NCBI GenBank assembly: GCA_024684065.1
Contig: JAIKXO010000056.1
Span: 1-9,598, forward strand
Direction: 5' to 3'
Length of the DNA: 9,598 nt
Source: Lachnospiraceae bacterium
GTDB lineage: Bacteria > Bacillota_A > Clostridia > Lachnospirales > Lachnospiraceae
Below the pieces are notes generated by a model. That model saw nothing but the letters and a program-made list of their open reading frames with translations, did not search any database and had not been told where the DNA came from. Made by a program: the position numbers and the translations under genes. Shown one piece after another: positions 5,985-9,598 of the stretch (positions within the stretch are counted from its first letter, which is position 1; every line of letters starts with the position of its first letter).

Positions 5985-6008
5985 CCGGTCAATGACCGGT
6001 ACTTTTTT
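5985..6008 (+). terminator. Rho-independent terminator after the MarR gene
   Basis: CCGGTC (5985-5990) pairs with GACCGG (5994-5999) around a three-base loop, followed by six Ts at 6003-6008. It ends the MarR transcript 10 bases before the flavodoxin operator, so the two genes are separate transcription units. Confidence 0.85.
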
Positions 6009-6017
6009 AGGCCAAAG

Positions 6018-6050
6018 AGTATAGTAACTATACTGTATATGAGATATACA
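6018..6050 (+). promoter_or_regulatory. Tandem operator upstream of the flavodoxin gene
   Basis: Site 1 is AGTATAG-TAA-CTATACT (6018-6034, 7-bp arms). Site 2 is TGTATAT-GAG-ATATACA (6034-6050, 7-bp arms). The centres, 6026 and 6042, are 16 bp apart, as in the MarR leader. TATACT (6029-6034) inside site 1 is a plausible -10, which would place the promoter under the repressor, but no clear -35 is visible. Confidence 0.75.
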
Positions 6051-6067
6051 CTAAAGGAGGATACAAA

Positions 6068-6514
6068 ATGAAAACTGTTATTATCTATGCTTCAAAACAC
6101 CACGGAAACACCAAAAAGGTATGCGAAAGGCTTGCAGATCAATGTAATGTAACACTCGTAGAGGCCTCAGATGTTTCCGATTCATTTCCATGGGATGACT
6201 ACGATCTTATCGGCTTTGCTTCGGGAATAGCATTCAAGAAATTCTATGAGCCTGTGAACAATGCTGCAGGCCTGATCCCCGCCGGAAAGAAGGCGTTTTA
6301 CATCTATACCTGCGCGGCCAACGACCAGGATTTCTCGGAGAATATCCGCGGCATTGTCGAAAGCCGTGGAGCAAAAAGCATCGGAACATACGGCTGCAAA
6401 GGATTCAACACTTTCGGACCTCTTAAGCTTATCGGCGGCATGAACAAAAAGAACCCCACCGAAGACGAACTTGCCGCAGCCGTTCAATTTTACAGATCTA
6501 TCGAAAGTAAATAG
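6068..6514 (+). CDS. Flavodoxin-like FMN-binding protein
   Basis: A cytoplasmic electron-transfer or oxidoreductase protein of 148 residues, the usual length of a short-chain flavodoxin domain. The first strand and FMN-phosphate loop are clear at the N-terminus (TVIIYASKHHGNTKKV, residues 3-18). Later come strand DYDLIGFASGI (about 44-54), the YIYTCAAND loop (about 78-86) and the GTYGCKGF stretch (about 107-114), which fit the second and third FMN-contacting regions. The start follows a strong AAAGGAGG at 6053-6060. It stands alone between two terminators and carries the same operator pair as the MarR gene just upstream, so it is the probable target of that regulator. The redox partner and substrate are unknown. 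Confidence 0.85.
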   Translation: MKTVIIYASKHHGNTKKVCERLADQCNVTLVEASDVSDSFPWDDYDLIGFASGIAFKKFYEPVNNAAGLIPAGKKAFYIYTCAANDQDFSENIRGIVESRGAKSIGTYGCKGFNTFGPLKLIGGMNKKNPTEDELAAAVQFYRSIESK

Positions 6515-6569
6515 ATACACAGTTATAACGACTTGACTGTATTTGATAAAAATGCTGAAAAAGCGTGAA

Positions 6570-6595
6570 GGATGGGCATTTGCTCATCCCTTTTT
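6570..6595 (+). terminator. Rho-independent terminator after the flavodoxin gene
   Basis: GGATGGGC (6570-6577) pairs with GCTCATCC (6582-6589) with one G-U pair around a four-base loop. It is followed by C and five Ts (6591-6595). Confidence 0.85.
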
Positions 6596-6638
6596 GTGTT
6601 ATACTATATTCATTCTATATATATTCATTGGAGGGACC

Positions 6639-6830
6639 ATGATAAAAGGATATATTCATAAAATACGGACCGGAAACTGCAGTACTGCTGAATTGACCCT
6701 GACCGGGATATGTCTTGTTCTCTTTGGGATGGTGATCGGGCTGATCATCGCTCCGGCTAAGATAGCTGTTATGGGAAGCTTCAACGGTAATCAGGGAAGC
6801 GTTAAAAATCCCAAGCTGATAAAGAAATAG
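6639..6830 (+). CDS. Small single-pass membrane protein, unknown function
   Basis: Start chosen at ATG 6639 because GGAGGG lies just upstream. An in-frame ATG at 6543 is possible, but that reading passes through the terminator hairpin at 6570-6595 and has no ribosome binding site. The 63-residue product has one hydrophobic segment (about residues 20-39, LTLTGICLVLFGMVIGLIIA) and a short polar, lysine-rich tail with GSFNGNQGS. No family is recognised. It precedes the GNAT gene by 47 bases on the same strand and could share its transcript. Confidence 0.6.
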   Translation: MIKGYIHKIRTGNCSTAELTLTGICLVLFGMVIGLIIAPAKIAVMGSFNGNQGSVKNPKLIKK

Positions 6831-6877
6831 AGAAGGCAGGTTTCTCAGCTGATAGATCAGAAACCGATAAAGAAATC

Positions 6878-7555
6878 ATGAACATAAATTCCATCCAGCA
6901 TGCAGGATTTGAGCGTATATTAAAGAGAGGCACCGGACAGGTGATAGAGGAAAGCGAAAGATCGCTTTTCATTTACGACAGCATAAGTAAGGGCTGTTTT
7001 CTTGCATGTGTTGATTTTGACCTGGGGATGGATATACTCGATAAACACCTCACTAAAACCAATGATCTGCTGATGGTCACTGATGATGCCATAGGGGATG
7101 TTGCGGTTAAGAAGTATGGATATACGGAAGTAAGAAGGTGTTATCAGTACGTATTTTGCGGTGAAAGCATCTCCGAAGCAGAAGGCATAACGATAAGGAA
7201 GGCAGGGGTTGAAGATCTTCCGGTAATCTTTGCCAACTATGATCTGATAAGCACTGATGAAATAAAGCAGACCGTAAAAATGGGTAACATTCTCATGGGC
7301 TATGCCGGAGATAAGCCGGTCGGATTCATAGGCGAGCACCTTGAGGGAAGTATGGGGCTTTTGAATGTTTTACCGGAGCACAGACGAAAAGGATATGCAA
7401 CGGCTTTGGAGAAGGAATTCATCCGAAGGACGATCGAACAGGGGTTTATTCCCTTCTGCCATGTTGAAAAGGAAAACACAGCTTCCATAGCATTACAGGA
7501 AAAGCTTGGCTTAAAACGATCGGACACCGGGATTTACTGGATGTGGAGAACATAG
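6878..7555 (+). CDS. GNAT-family N-acetyltransferase, two-part
   Basis: An acetyl-CoA-dependent transferase of unknown substrate, 225 residues. The C-terminal part (about 104-225) is a GNAT fold. It starts ITIRKAGVEDLPVI, has the core strand GFIGEHLEGSMGLLNVLPEHRR and the acetyl-CoA loop R169-R170-K171-G172-Y173-A174, and ends with ENTASIALQEKLGLKRSDTG. The N-terminal part (about 1-100, ending KKYGYTEVRRCYQYVF) resembles the tail end of another GNAT-like half without its own R-x-x-G-x-A loop, as in tandem FR47-type proteins. The start ATG lacks a good ribosome binding site and is preceded by an inverted repeat (GGTTTCT 6839-6845, AGAAACC 6859-6865). It is followed after 38 bases by the DUF4037 gene, probably in one operon. 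Confidence 0.8.
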   Translation: MNINSIQHAGFERILKRGTGQVIEESERSLFIYDSISKGCFLACVDFDLGMDILDKHLTKTNDLLMVTDDAIGDVAVKKYGYTEVRRCYQYVFCGESISEAEGITIRKAGVEDLPVIFANYDLISTDEIKQTVKMGNILMGYAGDKPVGFIGEHLEGSMGLLNVLPEHRRKGYATALEKEFIRRTIEQGFIPFCHVEKENTASIALQEKLGLKRSDTGIYWMWRT

Positions 7556-7593
7556 AATAATTCGTAAAAGTAGAAGGATAGAAGAGGAAGCGG

Positions 7594-8535
7594 ATGGCGG
7601 AGGAAAATCGCAGATTCTATGAAGATAAGGTTTTGCCCATGATCCGGGAGCGTTTCCCTGAATATGAAGACAGGATAGCTGTGGGAATAGCCGGAGAGGG
7701 AAGTGACTGCTTTGGATATGATGACGCTATATCAAGGGATCACGATTTCGGCACCGGCGTATGTATATGGCTTACAGACGATATTTACAGAGAGATCGGA
7801 GAAGAACTGGATAAGTCATATAATGAGCTCGTTGAGGAAAAGGAGAGGTCATACTTTACGGAAAGGCTGAAAGAGCGCCGGGGAGTAATGACAGTCCATG
7901 ATTTCTACTCAAATATCCTGAGGATCGACTGCAACACGAAAGACTGTGTGATGACGGAAGATCAGTGGATCGATCTGGATCATTCCTGTCTTGCCACTGC
8001 TGTGAACGGCGAAGTGTTCTGTGACGGAGCCGGGGAGTTTTCTGCTTTCCGGCGGCTTCTTCTAAGTTTTTATCCTGATAATGTATGGCGGATCCGTATT
8101 TCGGAGAAAATGCATGAATACTCCGCAAACCTTCAGGTTAACTATCAGAGATGTATGACCCGGGGAGATATGGTTGCGGCGGAGACCTGCAGGATACAGG
8201 GAATGACAGCGGCTATGGAACTCTTCTTTCTCCTGAACCGCACATACATGCCCTTCTACAAATGGTCCTTCAGGCGGCTTACAGAGCTTGATAAAACGGG
8301 AGAGTTTTCCAAGCGGATAGAGGAGCTGGCGGCTTTTCACAGCGATAAAGAAGCCTGGGAAGATACAAAGTATCATCCGAACAGATTGAATTTAAAGGAC
8401 AGGGTTGTAGGCCTGTCCGAGGATATAGGCTATGACCTGTCGGAGATGCTGAAAGAGGCCGGACTCATCCGGAGGATCAATCCATATCTTGAAGCGGATG
8501 TAAACACAATATTAGACCCGGGGAAAAACTCCTGA
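7594..8535 (+). CDS. DUF4037-domain, nucleotidyltransferase-like protein
   Basis: A 313-residue cytoplasmic protein. The N-terminal region has the nucleotidyltransferase-type pattern G-E-G-S-D (about 34-38), then DDAISRDHDFG (about 43-53), where closely spaced aspartates would hold metal. A third acidic strand, NILRIDCNT, follows. The C-terminal two thirds are helical, with YPDNVWRIRISEKMHEYS and FFLLNRTYMPFYKWSFR typical of DUF4037 proteins. The family has been linked by fold to aminoglycoside-type nucleotidyltransferases, but substrates are not known. GAGGAAG just upstream supports the ATG. It is close behind the GNAT gene, which suggests cotranscription of two small-molecule-modifying enzymes. 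Confidence 0.8.
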   Translation: MAEENRRFYEDKVLPMIRERFPEYEDRIAVGIAGEGSDCFGYDDAISRDHDFGTGVCIWLTDDIYREIGEELDKSYNELVEEKERSYFTERLKERRGVMTVHDFYSNILRIDCNTKDCVMTEDQWIDLDHSCLATAVNGEVFCDGAGEFSAFRRLLLSFYPDNVWRIRISEKMHEYSANLQVNYQRCMTRGDMVAAETCRIQGMTAAMELFFLLNRTYMPFYKWSFRRLTELDKTGEFSKRIEELAAFHSDKEAWEDTKYHPNRLNLKDRVVGLSEDIGYDLSEMLKEAGLIRRINPYLEADVNTILDPGKNS

Positions 8536-8610
8536 TACCTTCAAGGAACGTATTAAGCAGAGGACCATAGTGTATTAAGGTAAGGGTCGCTTTCCGGAAA
8601 GGACAGTAAA

Positions 8611-8910
8611 ATGGCTACAAAGGATTCGGTAAAGGAACGGACCAACAGCAGGATAAAGGAACCACGGCAGTATAACGTAGTTATGTATAATGATGATTTC
8701 ACCTCAATGGAATTTGTGGTGGAAGTGCTGGTGGATATCTTTCATAAGGATGAGGTTACAGCCCAGGCCATCATGCTGAACGTTCATAAAAAAGGACAGG
8801 CGGTGGTTGGGAAGTATCCCTATGACATTGCATCAACGAAGGTAAGTACCGCGCTTTCAAGGGCGAAGGCTTCAGGGTATCCCTTCAGAATGACTGTGGA
8901 GGAAGCGTGA
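8611..8910 (+). CDS. clpS: ATP-dependent Clp protease adaptor ClpS
   Basis: Delivers proteins with destabilising N-terminal residues to the ClpA/ClpP machine. The 99-residue length is normal. The flexible N-terminal extension (1-20) precedes the conserved core: YNVVMYNDDFTSMEFVVEVL (21-40) with the N27-D28-D29 substrate-pocket residues and M33, then VHKKG with H59, then AKASGYPFRMTVEE at the end. GGAAAGGA lies seven or so bases upstream of the ATG and overlaps the palindrome CTTTCCGGAAAG (8590-8601), which could partly shield it. The stop codon shares one base with the clpA start, so the adaptor and its unfoldase are translated together. Confidence 0.95.
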   Translation: MATKDSVKERTNSRIKEPRQYNVVMYNDDFTSMEFVVEVLVDIFHKDEVTAQAIMLNVHKKGQAVVGKYPYDIASTKVSTALSRAKASGYPFRMTVEEA

Positions 8911-9598
8911 TGGAACTGTCTAAAGAAGTCATGACCGTGCTTCATCGTGCGGTCTTATATGCTAAAGAAAACGGATATGAATATGTAACCCCGGAGACCA
9001 TCCTTTTGATACTTGCTGAGGAAGGTCTTTTCATCGAGGCCTTTTCCGGCTGCGGAGGAGACGTTAAGCTCCTTTCGAAAATGCTAAGAGAATATATAGC
9101 AGAATATGTGGAAAAGGTTCAGGGGAAGGATCCGGAACTGTCGGCAGGGGTTAATAAGATGCTGATGTTTGCCGGGCAGAGCGCCTATAACAGCGGCAGC
9201 GGGGAAGTATATGTAAGGCACTTAGTCCACGCCCTCTGGAATCTGGAAGACAGTTACGCCCTGTATTATATGGAGCAGCAGGGCATTACGGAAGCAGATA
9301 TGCTTGAGGAACTCTCATTCTTGGAAGGGGACGCTGCAAGTACAAATGAGCAGGTGTGCCTTGAAGGGGATAAGGAAACTGAAGGAAGAGGATTTAAGCT
9401 CTATGCCCCCTGCTTAAATGACACCCTTAAGGATGTGAACCCTCTTATCGGCAGGGAAGATGAGCTGGAGAGGACCATACAGATCCTCTGCAGGAAGGAT
9501 AAGAATAACCCTCTTCACATCGGAGAACCGGGAGTGGGTAAAACCGCCATTACCTATGGACTGGTGATGCGCCTTAAGGAAGATAAGGTGCCGGATGC
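8910..9598 (+). CDS. clpA: ATP-dependent Clp protease ATP-binding subunit ClpA (5' part)
   Basis: The hexameric AAA+ unfoldase that feeds substrates to ClpP; it runs off the window end with 229 codons visible. The N-domain (about 1-140: MELSKEVMTVLHRAVLYAKENG, then YVTPETILLIL, then VRHLVHALWNL) is the ClpS-binding Clp_N double repeat. After an acidic linker comes the first AAA+ module, beginning LNDTLKDVNPLIGREDELERTIQILCRK. Its Walker A is GEPGVGKT at residues 205-212. GGAGG at 8898-8902 lies seven bases before the ATG, which overlaps the clpS stop as TGATG. The preceding clpS supports ClpA over ClpC or ClpB. It is intact as far as can be seen. Confidence 0.95.
   Translation, partial: MELSKEVMTVLHRAVLYAKENGYEYVTPETILLILAEEGLFIEAFSGCGGDVKLLSKMLREYIAEYVEKVQGKDPELSAGVNKMLMFAGQSAYNSGSGEVYVRHLVHALWNLEDSYALYYMEQQGITEADMLEELSFLEGDAASTNEQVCLEGDKETEGRGFKLYAPCLNDTLKDVNPLIGREDELERTIQILCRKDKNNPLHIGEPGVGKTAITYGLVMRLKEDKVPD

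Noticed and set aside
1..9598. tRNA, rRNA genes or a CRISPR array
   Set aside because: No cloverleaf ending, rRNA-like block or spaced direct-repeat array was noticed on either strand; a covariance-model scan was not possible here.

Overview
The window looks like a chromosomal accessory segment from a Lachnospiraceae-type Firmicute (Butyrivibrio or a relative). This is inferred from strong AGGAGG-like ribosome binding sites, moderate GC, the ClpS/ClpA pair and the protein families present; no rRNA or marker gene is available to confirm it.

Positions 1-347 are essentially non-coding and end in a long near-perfect hairpin (269-347). Positions 348-2809 form a mobile element bounded by imperfect terminal inverted repeats. 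It carries two overlapping minus-strand genes: a XerC/D-like tyrosine recombinase (1690-2556) and an IS91-type HUH/Y2 transposase (534-1706). The element abuts a family 2 glycosyltransferase that has lost its N-terminus (2810-3251). The missing part is not on the other side of the element, so the locus has been rearranged and not simply interrupted. Debris follows (3219-3362), then an unrecognised protein with a C-terminal membrane anchor (3363-3902).

From 4005 on, the region is a run of small housekeeping or accessory genes. A GNAT acetyltransferase (minus strand) is divergent from a HAD-type 5'-nucleotidase. Next is a MarR-family regulator followed by a flavodoxin-like protein. Each of these two genes has its own promoter region, and each leader carries the same tandem operator: a perfect GTATAG-N3-CTATAC palindrome followed by a second related palindrome exactly 16 bp downstream, centre to centre. 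This strongly suggests that the MarR protein represses itself and the flavodoxin. A rho-independent terminator follows each gene.

The last part is a plus-strand run: a 63-residue single-pass membrane protein, a two-part GNAT protein, a DUF4037 (nucleotidyltransferase-like) protein, then clpS and clpA. clpS and clpA overlap by one base; together they encode the adaptor and unfoldase for Clp proteolysis of N-degron substrates. clpA runs off the window end.

The most interesting observations are the twin tandem operators of the MarR/flavodoxin pair, the compound HUH-transposase plus tyrosine-recombinase element with its end structures, and the decayed glycosyltransferase beside it.
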